A DNA stretch of 64,000 bases from the NCBI GenBank assembly GCA_963710135.1, contig CAVPYY010000006.1, forward strand, positions 868,001 to 932,000. Direction: 5' to 3'. The position numbers and the translations under genes are program-made. Position 1 is the stretch's first letter. The number at the start of each line of letters is the position of its first letter. Source of the DNA: SG8-30 sp963710135 (GTDB taxonomy: Bacteria > Pseudomonadota > Gammaproteobacteria > Steroidobacterales > Steroidobacteraceae). This document shows, piece after piece, positions 9,028 through 19,983 of the stretch. The notes under the pieces were generated by a model. The model searched no databases. It saw nothing but the letters and a program-made list of their open reading frames with translations, and was not told where the DNA came from.

Positions 9028-12000
9028 CGCAGCTGCCTCCACGACTGCCGGCCGAAACCGGCGGCGCCCGGGTTCTCGACGGTCACCTGGATATTGCCAG
9101 TGGTGCCCGGCGAGTACTTGAACTCGATCGGCTCGTTGTCGTCGGCGAGGATACCCGGGCTCTGGATGATGCCCTCCTCCGAGGCCACGCCGCTGACCGG
9201 GATGCGCTCCGGAATGCCGTCGCCGTCCAGGTCGAACTCGATGTAGTCCTCAGAGTCGAACTCGCGGTCGCCGTTCAAATCGAATGGCGAGGCCGCCAGC
9301 CGCCCACCCGTCAGGCTGTCGAGCTCCATCAGCCAGCCGCCACCGCCGAAGCCGCAGGGGTCGGGATCGGGTACCAGCGAGGTGAAGATCACCTTGCCCG
9401 CGCGCAGCACCGGGTTCGCCACCACCCGCTCGCCCTTGTACTCGCTAGAATCGAGGCTGCCGCTCTGGTCCTCGTCGAACGCCAGGTCCATGTACCAGCC
9501 CCGGTCACCCGAGCCGACGTAGTTCTTCGACGTCAGGCGTATCAGCGTCGAGTCGCTCTCGTCGACGCCGGGCGTCGCCGGGTCGTCGACGGCCCGCACG
9601 AACAGCTCCTCCGCCAGGATGGTCTGCGCGACGAGCGAACCGCGGTTGGGCACGACATCCGCCGCGGTGTTGTTCAGCCGGTCGAAGATCCCGTAGAGCG
9701 ACTGCACCTCGAAGTCCGCCGGGTTGGTGGCCACGATCTTGTCGACCGGCTCGAGGAACTTGCCGGTGCCGAACAGCACCACCGTGCCGACGCCGGCCGG
9801 GCCGCGGCCGACCTCGACCCGGGTAGTGATCGGCTGCCGGTTGCCGGCCGCATCACGCGCCACGAACAGGGGCAGGGGCACCGCAGTCGTGCCGTAGGGG
9901 ATCTCCCAGTTGGCGCTGTCGGCGCTGCGGATGTCGAACTTCCACAGGTTGCCCCTGCAGGTCGCCCGCATACACGTAATCGGCCGTGCCGTCGCTGTTG
10001 ATGTCGACCACCGCCGGCGTTCCCAGGCCGTTCGGCTCGGTCGTCGAACCGGCATTCGTCTCGATCTTGCGGATCAGGTCTCCGGTCTCGATGTCGACGA
10101 TGTACAGCGCCGCGCTGCCAGAAGTGCTGGCGTTGCCGTCGGCTACGGTATTGTTGTAACCATTGCCGAACACCGCGGCCCAGCGGCCCGTGCCGCCGCG
10201 AGCGGTGTCAGCGGTGCGGACGATCGCCGGCTGGCTGAAGGTGTAGCCGAGATCGGCGTCGTCAGCGTCGGTGTACTCCCACAGCACCTTGCTGCTGGCG
10301 TTGGCTTCCGTAACGGTGTCGGGATCGGTGATGTCGAGCGCATAGATGCCCTGGCCGCCCTTGTTCAGGCCGCCCACCAGTACCGTCCGCCATTCCGCCG
10401 GGGTCTTGAAATAGACGTCGCCCATGTTCGGCGGGCCGTCGACGTAGTAGCGGTGTACATAGTTTGGATCGGTCAGCTCGGGCAGGCTCGGGAACACCGC
10501 GCCCGGGATGAAGGCAAAGCGCTCGGCGCCCGTCTCGCCGTCGAAGGCGTGCAGCATGCCGTCGTTGGCACCGGCATAGACCATGGGCCGCCGTGCATCC
10601 TGGGCAGTCCGGAACGCCGAGTACTTCTCGCCGGTGGTGCCCTCGAGGTCATCCCGATAGCGGAACGGCGGGCGGCCGACGAACACCGGCGACGACGACA
10701 CGATGTCGCCGAGCAGCGCCGGCCGCCCGTTACCCAGCAGGCTGCGGTCACGGAACACGCCGCCCGACTTGCTCTTTTCCTTGGTGGTGTCGCCGCGCAG
10801 GTAGCTGGTGCGATCCGAGCCGAGACCATCGGTCAGATTCAGCTGCGCGCGGCGCGTGCCGTCGAGATCCGACCAGCGGAACGCGACGCCATCGCCGCTG
10901 CTGTCGGTGGTCAGGATCTCGCGCGAAGCAGGCATGGGGATCTCGTTGGCGGCGTCCCAGTCCACGGTCGACAACAGACCGGTGTCGGGGTCGATGCGGA
11001 ACGACAGCAGCTGGCCGGTCCAGTCGCGGGTGCTGAACTTCGCCTGGTACAGGCGCGTCTCGCTCGAAATGGAGCCCGAGTTCACCGACGCCGAGGACGC
11101 CGAACTGACCCGGTCGATGATCTCGTTGAAGGCACTCGACAGCTGGTCGCCGAGGGTCAGCGCGTTGGTCACCAGGAAGTAATTGTCCGGGTTGCCATTG
11201 GCGTCGCCGTCCCACTCGTCCTGCAGGTCGGGAATGCCGTTGTTGTTCTGGTCCTGGAAGCCGCCCCACTTGGCGGCGTACCACAGCGGGTCGCGCAGCA
11301 GGATGGCGCCGCCCACGGCACCCGGCGTGAAGGTCCGGGTGTCGGTCCACGGCAGCGCGCCGCCCGGTATCGCGATCGGCCGCACGGGACACAGGGTGAA
11401 TTCGCACTGGCCGGGCAGCGCCCCGGCCGGTGTGTCCAGGAAGTAATTCGTGTTGGAGTTGTCATCCTGCACCACGAGGTAGATGCCGTCGGCGGTCGTG
11501 CCCGAGATCACGTAGCCCATGTGGTGGGTGATGCCGCCCGCTTCGTACAGACGGGTGACATTGACCACGACCTGCCCGGCCACCACCGCGTAGCTGTAGC
11601 GGACGATCGCGTCCATGTCGTGGTCGTTGCCCGACTCGACGTCCTCGAAGTTGATGATGAACGTGCCCGCGGAGCCGTCGGGCGCCATGGACTCGACGTA
11701 GAAGTCGACGATCTGGTTGGTCGGCTGGAACTGGCCGCGCCCGCTGTTGATGCCCGCGCCGCCGACCGACTTGGCGAACGGCACCAGGGTCACGCGCCCG
11801 TCAGCCACGGGGATCTCGATGCGCGGCAGTGGTGACGCCAGCGCGACCGCGAAGGTCTGGACGTTCTGCTCGGTCGGCGCGCTGCTGATGTCGTTGCCGA
11901 GGCCGAACTTGGCCACGCTGGCGGCGTAGTAGCTGCCCTGCTTGGTGGGCTCCTCGGGCGCCAAGCCGCGGATGTCGGAGAAACTGCTGACGGTCTTGGG

Positions 12001-13668
12001 TGAGGGCGCGCCGTCGTAGTCGGCGCCGGACTGGCCGATGAACACGCTCTGCGGACCGCCGAACTCGGCGGTCCAGATCTCGTCGGCCTCGGCCGACACG
12101 TCCAGCCCGCCGACGTCGTCGGTCACCGTGGTGCCGAAGGCGGAGCCCGGCAGCTGGTCGGAGTCGTAGGAAGGATTGATGTCGCTCACCACGGTCATGA
12201 ACGGCTTGGAGCAGTAGGGCTTGTTGGCGTACGGATTCAGCGAACCCGAAGCCGGGTTCCAGTTCGAGCGCCGCCGCAGTCCCAGCAGGGCATCGTAGGT
12301 CGTGCCACCACCGCCGTAGTCGAAGGCACCCGTGGACCCCGTGGCGCCGGAGAAGTACCGCAGCGTCTCGTACATCATTTCGGCCACGGGGTTGCCCCAC
12401 ATGCCGCCGAACTCGCCGTCGTCGAAGGGTCGGTCCGTCACGAGGCCCGAGCCGCTGGTACCGTTCGCGCCGGTCATGTACTGCGTACCGCTGCCGCGAT
12501 CAGCCCGGCGATAGAAATTCGTATCACGGTACGCGCGATAGCCCACCGCGCGCAGGTCATTGAGGTCACTGATGATGCCGTTGAAGTTCCGGAACGTGCC
12601 ATCAGTACTGATGTTGATCTCGTCGTCGATGTTGCCGACCGGCTTCCTCAGCATGCCGCCGCTCTTGCTGCGCTGGTAGCTGCCCATCAGCAGGCCGAAT
12701 TCCATCGAGCCGTTCTCGCCGTACTCCTGGATGAGGCCGATGGGCTTGTAGTTCCCGTCCGGATAGCGGCGGCAGTTGGCTTCGAGCAGTCCCGCAACGC
12801 ACACCTGGACCCGGACCGTATAGGTGTTGAAGGCCGTGGAATTCGCGTCAACCGGCACGCCCGAGCCGCCCTGGCCCGCGCAGCGACCGTCGTTCTGCCC
12901 GTTGCGGCTGTAGCAGTAGCCCGCGACCGGGCTCTCAGTGCTCGCCCAGTTGATCGCCCGGGTCTGCGAGCCATCGGTCTGGGCGGCGACATTCTGGGCG
13001 ACACGCAGCTGCGGCGGATTCGTGTCCGGACCGTTGTCCGCCCAGCTCGCCTGGGCCATCGGCGTCAGGTTGGCGAACAGGTGGGACCTGTTCGCGGCCG
13101 GCGCTGCCAGCGGCGTGTACTGGGTGATGTCGTAGCCTTCCAGGGCGGCGCCCCGGTACTCCTTGACCCAGCTGTGTGCATCGTGCGGGATGTGGCTGCG
13201 CTCGAGCACCGTGTCATTGCTGGTGTCGACCCGGCGGAAGCCGCCGTAGAGCACCTTGCGCAGTGCGTCGATGCGCGCCGTGGTGACGTAGTTCAGCCAG
13301 TCGCCGCTCCACGAGCCCGAGCACTGCTTGTTGGTCGTGGCACTGGCGGGCGTGAAGCGGCCGGCGCCGGCGTCATAGGTGTAGCACTTGAACGAGTCGA
13401 AATAGCCGAAGTAGTCGATCTCGGCGGGCTTGTAGGTGAGATCAAGAACGCCGTCGCCATTCAGGTCCGAATAGTCGTTGTACGCTTCGTAGTACAACTT
13501 GTGGTCGCGCCCCATGACCAGCATGTTGAGCGGCGGCACCCTTTCCGTCAGGAACAGCGGCGTGTCCGATATGTCCAGCGCGGCCGTGGCCGTGCCGACG
13601 TTGAGCGCCGTGCCGCCTGCAATCAGCAGGGTCGCGAGCGAACGCTTGATGAGGGTCTTGCCGAACAT
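9024..13668 (-). CDS. pilY1: PilY1-like type IV pilus tip adhesin/biogenesis factor, one frameshift
   Basis: Very large secreted protein (about 1548 residues) of the PilY1/PilC family, which sits at the pilus tip and primes assembly. The signal peptide (LATLLIAGGTALNVGTATAA) follows an ATG at 13668 with AGGAG seven bases upstream. The C-terminal beta-propeller is recognisable by RRPMVYAGANDGMLHAFDGETG and DINSDGTADYVYAGDLQGNLWKFD; the last motif is the calcium site needed for pilus extension/retraction in Pseudomonas. One base shift near 9953 splits that motif. No von Willebrand MIDAS (DxSxS) is apparent at the N-terminus, where it reads NMLVMGRDHKLYYEA. Several further Asp-rich loops (DLNGDGVLD, DQNNNGIPD, DEDQSGSLD, DLDGDGIPE) suggest extra calcium sites. 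Confidence 0.92.
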
Positions 13669-13695
13669 GTCCATTCTCCTGAGTTCCCGTGGCGC

Positions 13696-14271
13696 TCAGA
13701 AGCGCCGCGTGAAAGTGCTCTCGACCACGGCCTGGGCGGCTTCCACGCCGCCGCTGCCGCGCGAGGTGATCCTGAAAAAGTCCCTGCCGGTCGGCGGGCC
13801 CGCGCCCACCGTCAGCGAATCCGGCACGAAGGCGTAGTTCTCGATGATCGTGTCGGCCGGGCGCGCCACGCCCGTGATGGCCGGCGAGCCGGTGTCGGTG
13901 CCGTACTCGCGCCCGTTGGTCGTCCACCAGGTGTCGACCAGGTCGCGCAGGTCCGGCGCATCGGCCGCCAGACCCGGCATGCCGGCACGGTCATAGACGT
14001 CGCAGGGCGAGCCGACGCAGGCATCCGGGCGCGCGGTCTGCTGGGTGAGCCACTGCTCGGCGTCGCGCAATCCCGCCTCGGCGGACTGGAACGCTATATT
14101 CACGTTCCGGGCGTTGCCCGCCATGCGCTCCTCGTTGAAGGACATGTTCATGGCCGTCAGCGCCAGTAGCGTCAGGATCAGCAGCAGCAGCAGCGAGATG
14201 ACCAGGATCGCGCCTTGCTCCCTGCGCACTGCGCCTGCCAGCCGGTTTCGATAGGTCTTGTCGATGGTCAT
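13696..14271 (-). CDS. pilX: Minor pilin assembly protein PilX
   Basis: 191-residue inner-membrane/pilus protein. The N-terminus QGAILVISLLLLLILTLLALTAMNMSFNEERMAGNARN is the PilX N-domain pattern: a hydrophobic helix without the Glu-5 prepilin signature, then the ERMAGN motif. The start ATG at 14271 shares its A with the pilW stop (TGATG), indicating coupling. 27 bases separate it from pilY1. In Pseudomonas the homologue helps nucleate the pilus tip complex with PilV, PilW and PilY1. Confidence 0.9.
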   Translation of the reverse strand: MTIDKTYRNRLAGAVRREQGAILVISLLLLLILTLLALTAMNMSFNEERMAGNARNVNIAFQSAEAGLRDAEQWLTQQTARPDACVGSPCDVYDRAGMPGLAADAPDLRDLVDTWWTTNGREYGTDTGSPAITGVARPADTIIENYAFVPDSLTVGAGPPTGRDFFRITSRGSGGVEAAQAVVESTFTRRF

Positions 14272-15332
14272 CACTGCACCCGGTTGCGAAGCGTGGCGGT
14301 GGCGGTGTAGATCTCGCGGCGGCGGCGGTCGCCGAAGCCGGTGCCGGTATCGGGGTAGTCGACCCCCAGCAGGTTGTAGACCCGGTCGTCGACATTTACG
14401 CCCTGCTCGTCGGGGCCGCGCACCAGCAGCGCGATGTTGACCGCCAGCACGTTGGCCCAGTCATTCACATCGTCGACCGCCTCGGCGTCGCGGTATGCAT
14501 CCACCCGGAAGTCGCCCGTGTCGTCCACGCCGTAGAGCACCTGCAGGCCCTCGACACCCTCGAAGATCTCGACCGAATCGTCCGCCGCCGCCATGCTGCT
14601 GGTGCGGCGATAAAGAGAAGGCCCGCCACTTTCGCCAAGTCCAACGTAATAGATCACGGTTTCGACCGGCACCAGCTCGGCGGCCTCGCGAAAGGCGAAG
14701 CCCAGATCGGCTGTGGTGTTGGTGCCGGCGGCGGTGCCCGTCGAGCGCGTGATCTCCCCAGCCGCGGTGTAGTCATCGGCCTGGAACCAGGAGATGGCCG
14801 AGCAGTCGGCGATCTGCACGATGTTGCCGGCCACAATGGGCGCGGGATTGTTGAAGAACTCGGCCTCGACCGCCTGGGTGCCGTTGGTCATCTCGGTGAC
14901 GGTCCGCAGCGGCCGGGCGTCGCGGCGCGGACCGCGCACTACCAGCACGTCGTTGCCGGCAAGTGGCGCAGGAGACGTCACCACCGCCGGCAGCGCCGGG
15001 GCCCAGGTGCCCGAGACCGAGGAGCCCACGTCGAAGCCGCCCACAGGCTCGGCGAAATTCCACAGGGTCTCGGTGGCGCCGATCAACAGGTTGTTGACGG
15101 GCACTTCCCGCGAGCAGCCCTGCCAGCCCGAATTGCGGATGTCGCGAAGCATCAGCTCGATCGCCAGGCGACCGGTTTCCTGGATGCGCGCCGTCTCGTC
15201 GGTCGCCTGATACGACAGCTTCGTGCTGTAGAAGATGGTCACCGCGCCGCCGATCAACACCAGCGACAGCGCCATGGCGACCATCAGCTCGACGGCGGTG
15301 AATCCCTGCTGCGGTTTCATGATCCTGCTCAT
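14271..15332 (-). CDS. pilW: Minor pilin PilW
   Basis: 353-residue prepilin-like protein. The prepilin signal QQG|FTAVELMVAMALSLVLIGGAVTIFY has Phe at +1 and Glu at +5. The body carries LGFAFREAAELVPVETVIYYVG and ends with a segment on pilus-type VNIALLVRGPDEQ, common to PilW proteins. The ATG at 15332 overlaps the pilV stop as ATGA; an upstream in-frame extension to 15401 is antisense leader and was not used. Forms the priming complex with FimU, PilV and PilX in related pili. Confidence 0.92.
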   Translation of the reverse strand: MSRIMKPQQGFTAVELMVAMALSLVLIGGAVTIFYSTKLSYQATDETARIQETGRLAIELMLRDIRNSGWQGCSREVPVNNLLIGATETLWNFAEPVGGFDVGSSVSGTWAPALPAVVTSPAPLAGNDVLVVRGPRRDARPLRTVTEMTNGTQAVEAEFFNNPAPIVAGNIVQIADCSAISWFQADDYTAAGEITRSTGTAAGTNTTADLGFAFREAAELVPVETVIYYVGLGESGGPSLYRRTSSMAAADDSVEIFEGVEGLQVLYGVDDTGDFRVDAYRDAEAVDDVNDWANVLAVNIALLVRGPDEQGVNVDDRVYNLLGVDYPDTGTGFGDRRRREIYTATATLRNRVQ

Positions 15333-15799
15333 AGCCGCGTCATCGTGGTGAACTGCAGTTCCTGCGCGGCGGCCGCGCGATTCTCGTCCCGGTCGACCCA
15401 CTGGATGGTGACCGTCACGACCGCCGGATCGGCGGCGTCCTGCACGATGGCGCCGCGGCCCTCGGGCAGGATGGCAGCCAGCTCCGTCTTCCAGGCGATC
15501 AGGTCGTCACCGGGCGTGCCGGCGGGCGCCGTCGCCGGATCCGTGTACAGGTCCGTCAGCGCCGTGACATAGGGGCTGGCCGCCAGCACGGCGTCGCGGC
15601 GATTGGCGCGCATGCGGTCGATGATGTCGTAGGCCATGAGCGTCGCCTGGGTGCGCGCCCCGGCCGTGCGGGTGGCCGTGAGGCCCGTAGTCTGCAGGGC
15701 GGCAATGCCCAGCAGGCCGATGGACAGCACCAGCAGGGCCACCAGCACCTCGACCAGCGTCATGCCCGACTGGCCACCCCTCATGGAATGCACTCTCAC
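15329..15799 (-). CDS. pilV: Minor pilin PilV
   Basis: 156-residue prepilin. The signal sequence GGQSG|MTLVEVLVALLVLSIGLLGIAALQ contains Glu at +5 and the GLLGIAALQ stretch typical of PilV. The GTG at 15799 overlaps the upstream gene's stop (GTGA), and the next candidate is ATG at 15784. Position between fimU and pilW is as in the Pseudomonas minor pilin operon. Confidence 0.92.
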   Translation of the reverse strand: MRVHSMRGGQSGMTLVEVLVALLVLSIGLLGIAALQTTGLTATRTAGARTQATLMAYDIIDRMRANRRDAVLAASPYVTALTDLYTDPATAPAGTPGDDLIAWKTELAAILPEGRGAIVQDAADPAVVTVTIQWVDRDENRAAAAQELQFTTMTRL

Positions 15800-16320
15800 G
15801 GACAGGCCCCCTGTGTCGTGTTGATTCGTCCACCGACCGCGATGGAAATGCAGCGAGTGCGGCCGGTCGGGTCGGCGCTCCACTCGATCTCGAGGCGGCG
15901 TGCCGCCGCCGGGTTGACCAGCCCGCTCGGCGTGAACTGTACGTAAGCCGCGCCGGTTTCCATCTCGGTCACGGCGAAGCCGTTGCTGGTGGCCTGGCCG
16001 ACCTGCAGCAGTTCATCCGTGCCGTCGAGCTCGCCGGGCGACCCGGCGTCGGTGAACATGATCCAGCCGTCGGCCCAGTCCGGCGTGCCGGTGTCGCAAT
16101 CCGTCTGGTTACTGCTGACGCACACCGAGACCGGCAGGCCACGCTTGATGGATTCGCTGCGGGCAAGACTCATGGCGGTCACCAGCTCGTTGGTCTGAGT
16201 GATCAACCTGTTATTTCGCGTCAGGTTGATGAAGCTCGGCACGCCAAGCGCGAGCAACAGCGCCAGCACGGCGATGCCGATCATCAGTTCTACGAGCGTG
16301 AATCCACGGGCCTTTTTCAT
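15796..16320 (-). CDS. fimU: GspH/FimT-family minor pilin (FimT/FimU)
   Basis: 174-residue prepilin with the short leader MKKARG cleaved before FTLVELMIGIAVLALLLALGVPSF. The GspH domain follows with LARSESIKRGLPVSVCVSS and a C-terminal Cys. First gene of the six-gene minor pilin operon. Whether it is functionally FimU (priming pilin) or FimT (some FimT proteins bind DNA for natural transformation) cannot be settled from sequence alone; operon position favours FimU. The 175 bases upstream separate it from the MMPL gene on the same strand. Confidence 0.88.
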   Translation of the reverse strand: MKKARGFTLVELMIGIAVLALLLALGVPSFINLTRNNRLITQTNELVTAMSLARSESIKRGLPVSVCVSSNQTDCDTGTPDWADGWIMFTDAGSPGELDGTDELLQVGQATSNGFAVTEMETGAAYVQFTPSGLVNPAAARRLEIEWSADPTGRTRCISIAVGGRINTTQGACP

Positions 16321-16342
16321 GGGGGCAATGTAGCCCCTCGCT

Positions 16343-16363
16343 GGCGGGCGCCGTCAGCCCGCC
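16343..16363 (-). other. Stem-loop in the MMPL-fimU spacer
   Basis: GGCGGGC (16343-16349) and GCCCGCC (16357-16363) form a perfect 7-bp stem with a 7-base loop, located between the end of the MMPL gene and the pilin operon. No T-run follows on the minus strand. It could be a weak or Rho-assisted terminator, or simply GC-rich sequence. Confidence 0.25.
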
Positions 16364-16495
16364 GACGAGCGTCGCCGAGGCCGGGACGAACGGACCCACC
16401 TTGTGACGCGGCTCACAGCAACAGCCGTGTACGCGGACCCGGCGGGCGCGGACCCGACATAAGCCGGGACCGCGCCGGAACCCCGCCAGGTCGGG

Positions 16496-18881
16496 TCAGG
16501 CCGGCTTCCGGTACTTCGCCAGCGGCAGCAGCCAGGCGCCAAGTGCGGGCAGCAGCAGCATGGCGCCGAGCATGTTCACCACGAACATGAAGGTCAGCAT
16601 CAGCCCGACGTCGGCCTGGAACTTGAGCGGCGAGAACGCCCAGGTGCCGACGCCCACGGCCAGCGTGATGCCGGTGAACACGATCGCCGCGCCGGTGACC
16701 CTGAGCGCGCTGTGGTAGGACTCGCGCACGCTCTCGCCGCGGCGCAGGAACTCCTGCATGCGGCTGAACAGATAGATGCCGTAGTCCACGCCGATGCCCG
16801 CGCCCAGCGCCACCATCGGCAGCGTGTTGACCTTGAGCCCGATGCCGACGATCGCCATGACCGCGTAGACCAGGATCGAAACCAGGGTCAGCGGCACGAT
16901 CACCAGGATGGTGCCGATCACCGAGCGGAAGTTCAGCAGGCACATCAGCGTCACCGCCGCGAACACCCAGCCGAGGATGATGAACTCCTTGGCCTTGACC
17001 TCCTCGTTCTGCGCCGCCATCACGCCGACGTTGCCGGTCGCCAGCCGATAGGTCACGTCGGGCGTCGGGTTCTCCGTGCGGTATGTCCTTGACCGCGGCG
17101 ATCACGCGCTCGATGGTCTCGGCGCGATGGTCCGCCAGGAACAGCATGACCGGCATGACGCTGCAGTCGCGATTCAGCAGGCCGGTGCTGGTCTCGACAT
17201 AGCCCTGCGCCTGCACCAGCTGGCGCTCGTCGCGCGGCAGGTTGCGCCACTTCAGGCTGCCTTCGCTCCAGCCAGCGCTGACCACCTTGGACACGCCCGC
17301 CAGGCTCATGACGTCGCGCACGCCCTCGACGTTGCGCATGTGCCAGGCGAAGCGGTCGATGGCGTCGATGATGGTGTGGTCGATGCAGCCGTCGGCCTTG
17401 GTCTCGACGATGACATTGAGGATGTCGGTGCCGATCTGGAACTTGGAGGTGATCAGGTCGCTGTCGAGGTTGTAGCGTGAATCCGGCCGGAGCTCCGGCA
17501 CGCCCGCCTGGGTATCGCCGATCGGCGTCTCCATGCCCTTGATGAAGCCGACCACGCCGAGCACCAGCGAAATCGCGATGATCACGGTCGCCGGCCCGCG
17601 CTCGGTGATGCCCGCCAGCTTGTCCCACACCTGCTTGAGCTGCTGCTGGCGACGTTCGACGCGCTTGCGGTAGCGGTCGGTGATCGGCACGTAGGAGACG
17701 AGCACGGGCAGCAGGATCAGGTCGGTCAGGATGATCACGCCGATGCCGAGGCTCGCCGTGATGGCCATTTCCTGGATGACCTGCACCGGGATGAGCAGGA
17801 TGGTGATGAAGCCGACGAGATTGGCGAGCAGCGCCACGATCGCCGGCAGGAACAGCAGCCGGAAGGTGCGCCGCGCCGCCTCGTTGCTGTCGGCGCCGGC
17901 CATGGCGGCATCGCTGACCGCGCTGATCTTCTGCACGCCGTGGCTGGTGCCGATGGCGAAGATGATGAACGGCACCAGGATGCCGAGCGGATCGACGCCG
18001 TAGCCGAGTATCACCAGCAGGCCGAGCATCCACACCATCGCCACCAGCGAGGACACCACCGGCACGAGCGCGATGCGGAAGGACTGGATGTAGATCCAGA
18101 CGAACAGCAGCGTCAGCAGCACGGTCACCACGGCGAAGGTGATGACCGACATGGCGCCGTCCGCCACGTCGCCGACCACCTTGGCGAAGCCGATCATGTG
18201 CACGGAGACCGGCACGTCGATGGCAACACTCAGGTTCTCGCCCTGGATCCGCTCGCGCACCTTCTGTTCGAGCGCGCGCGAAATGGCAATGTAGTCGATG
18301 GGGCCGCCGGTCTCTGGATCGACGTCCAGCAGCTGGGCGCTGACCATGGCGCCCGAGAAGTCGTTGGCGACCAGCCGGCCGACGATGCCGGCCTTGAGGA
18401 TGTTCTCCTTGACCCGCGCCAGACCGGCCGCGTCCGGCTGGAAGTCCGAGGGAATGACGTCACCCGCCTGGATGCCACCCTCGACCACTTCCGTGTAGCG
18501 CGTGTTCGGCGTCCACAGCGACTGCACCCGGGCGCGGTCGACCCCCTTGATGAAGAAGACCTCGTCGGTCGCGATCTTCAGCGCCCGGAAGAACTCGGGC
18601 GTGAACATGTCGCCGTTTTCGGCGACCACCGCGATCAGCAGCCGGTTGGCGCCGCCGAAGTCCGCCTTGTGATCGAGGTAGGTCTGAATGTACTCGTGGT
18701 CGCGCGGCAGCTGCTTGGTGAAGTTGGTATCGAGCTTCAGCCCACCCACCGCGATCCAGGCGAACCCCAGCGTCAGGACCAGGAATGCCGCCAGGATCAG
18801 CGTGCGATGCTCGAAGACGTACGGCTCCAGCCGCTCTGCGACGGTCGGCTTGCCGTCCTTTCTTTCCGACTCGACGTGCAT
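16496..18881 (-). CDS. MMPL/RND-family transporter, one frameshift
   Basis: Inner-membrane exporter of about 795 residues in the MMPL family (RND superfamily). Two similar halves are each made of a leading helix, a periplasmic domain and a block of five to six helices. The first block runs from SVITFAVVTVLLTLLFVWIYI through IIILTDLILLPVLVSYV. The second runs from KEFIILGWVFAAVTLMCLLNFR through VVNMLGAMLLLPALGAWLLPL. It includes GAGIGVDYGIYLFSRMQE, with the intramembrane Asp typical of proton-driven members. One shift near 17080 joins VKDIP to TENPTPDVTYRLATGNVGVMAA. Last gene of the DUF1302-DUF1329-YCF48-MMPL operon, 4 bases after YCF48. The substrate is unknown; lipids or hydrophobic metabolites are the usual MMPL cargo. 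Confidence 0.88.
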
Positions 18882-18885
18882 GGCG

Positions 18886-19908
18886 TTACCTCGATTCCGG
18901 GATGGCCAGGCGCTTCACGCCCGCCTCTCCCGCCACGATGACCTCGTCGCCACCTGCGGCCAGTACCGCTGAAAGGCTCTTGCGATCGTCCTGCTGCGTG
19001 AAACGGACGCTCTGTCCCCCATCGTCGCTGACGAGCAGCACCCCGTTGTTGCCGGCGACGATGATCCGCTGCTCGGAGACACGCGTCGCCGAGTTCAAGA
19101 GCGCCACGGTGCCGGTCTCCAGCTGCTGCCACGAGGCGCCGCCGTCGTCCGAGCGAAACAGGTGCCCGCGCAGACCCATGATCAGCAGCGACTCGCCACC
19201 GAGCGGCAGGATGCCGTAGTAGGAACCGTCGTACGAGGACGGCAGCTCGCGCCAGCTCGCGCCCTGGTCGTCGGAGCGATACAGCCTGCCCGCCTCCGCG
19301 GCGACGTACAGCGCGCCGTCCGGCGCGCCGGCAATGGCGTTCAGGTGGAAGTCGAAGCCGAAATCCAGGTCGGCCTCGTAGTCGTCCGGATCCGGCGCGG
19401 CCGGCGCAGCGAGCGGCGTCGGCGCGAACTCGACCGGTGCCCAGCTCTCGCCGCCGTCGCTGCTGGCGTACATGACGCCGTAGGCGCCGACCGCCATGCC
19501 GCGCGCGGCATCCGCGAACCAGACGTCCAGCAGCGGCCTGTTGTTCTCCGGCTCGAAGTGCACGCGCGTCCAGGTGTCGCCGCCGTCGACGGTGCGCAGG
19601 ATGACCTCGTCGTGGCCGACCGCCCAGCCATGCAGGTCGTCGACGAAGTACACGGCGGTCAGGTTGGCGCTGGTCGGCACGACCACCTGGGTCCAGCTGG
19701 CGCCGTCGTCGGTGGAGTACAGCACGTGCCCGCGCTCGCCGACCGCGAAGACGCGCGGGCCGGCCCGGGCCAGGTCGAGCAGGAGCGACTGCGGCGCGAG
19801 CGGCGCGATCCAGGAGGGCTCGGCCGCCGGATCCTCGGCGTCCTGCGCCTGGACGGCGGCGGGCGCCAGCAGGACCGCAAGCAGCGCTGCGGCGGTCATT
19901 CGTAGCAT
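18886..19908 (-). CDS. YCF48-related periplasmic beta-propeller protein
   Basis: 340-residue secreted protein. The signal peptide (LRMTAAALLAVLLAPAAVQA) is followed by repeated BNR/Asp-box-like blades: STDDGASWTQV, TVDGGDTWTRV, SSDGGESWAPV, RSDDQGASWREL, RSDDGGASWQQL and VSDDGGQSV. These define a six- to seven-bladed propeller of the YCF48 type, related to the photosystem II assembly factor HCF136. In heterotrophs such proteins are encoded with MMPL, DUF1302 and DUF1329, as here, and may act as a periplasmic adaptor. ATG at 19908 is chosen because it fits the signal peptide and has a GGGGGAGA sequence at suitable distance; 19914 and 19932 are alternatives. Confidence 0.85.
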   Translation of the reverse strand: MLRMTAAALLAVLLAPAAVQAQDAEDPAAEPSWIAPLAPQSLLLDLARAGPRVFAVGERGHVLYSTDDGASWTQVVVPTSANLTAVYFVDDLHGWAVGHDEVILRTVDGGDTWTRVHFEPENNRPLLDVWFADAARGMAVGAYGVMYASSDGGESWAPVEFAPTPLAAPAAPDPDDYEADLDFGFDFHLNAIAGAPDGALYVAAEAGRLYRSDDQGASWRELPSSYDGSYYGILPLGGESLLIMGLRGHLFRSDDGGASWQQLETGTVALLNSATRVSEQRIIVAGNNGVLLVSDDGGQSVRFTQQDDRKSLSAVLAAGGDEVIVAGEAGVKRLAIPESR

Positions 19909-19983
19909 GTTCATCTCCCCCTCGAACGACATAGCGGGCCGGCGGACTTGCGCCCACCGGCCCGTCAGATCATGTCATCGGCC

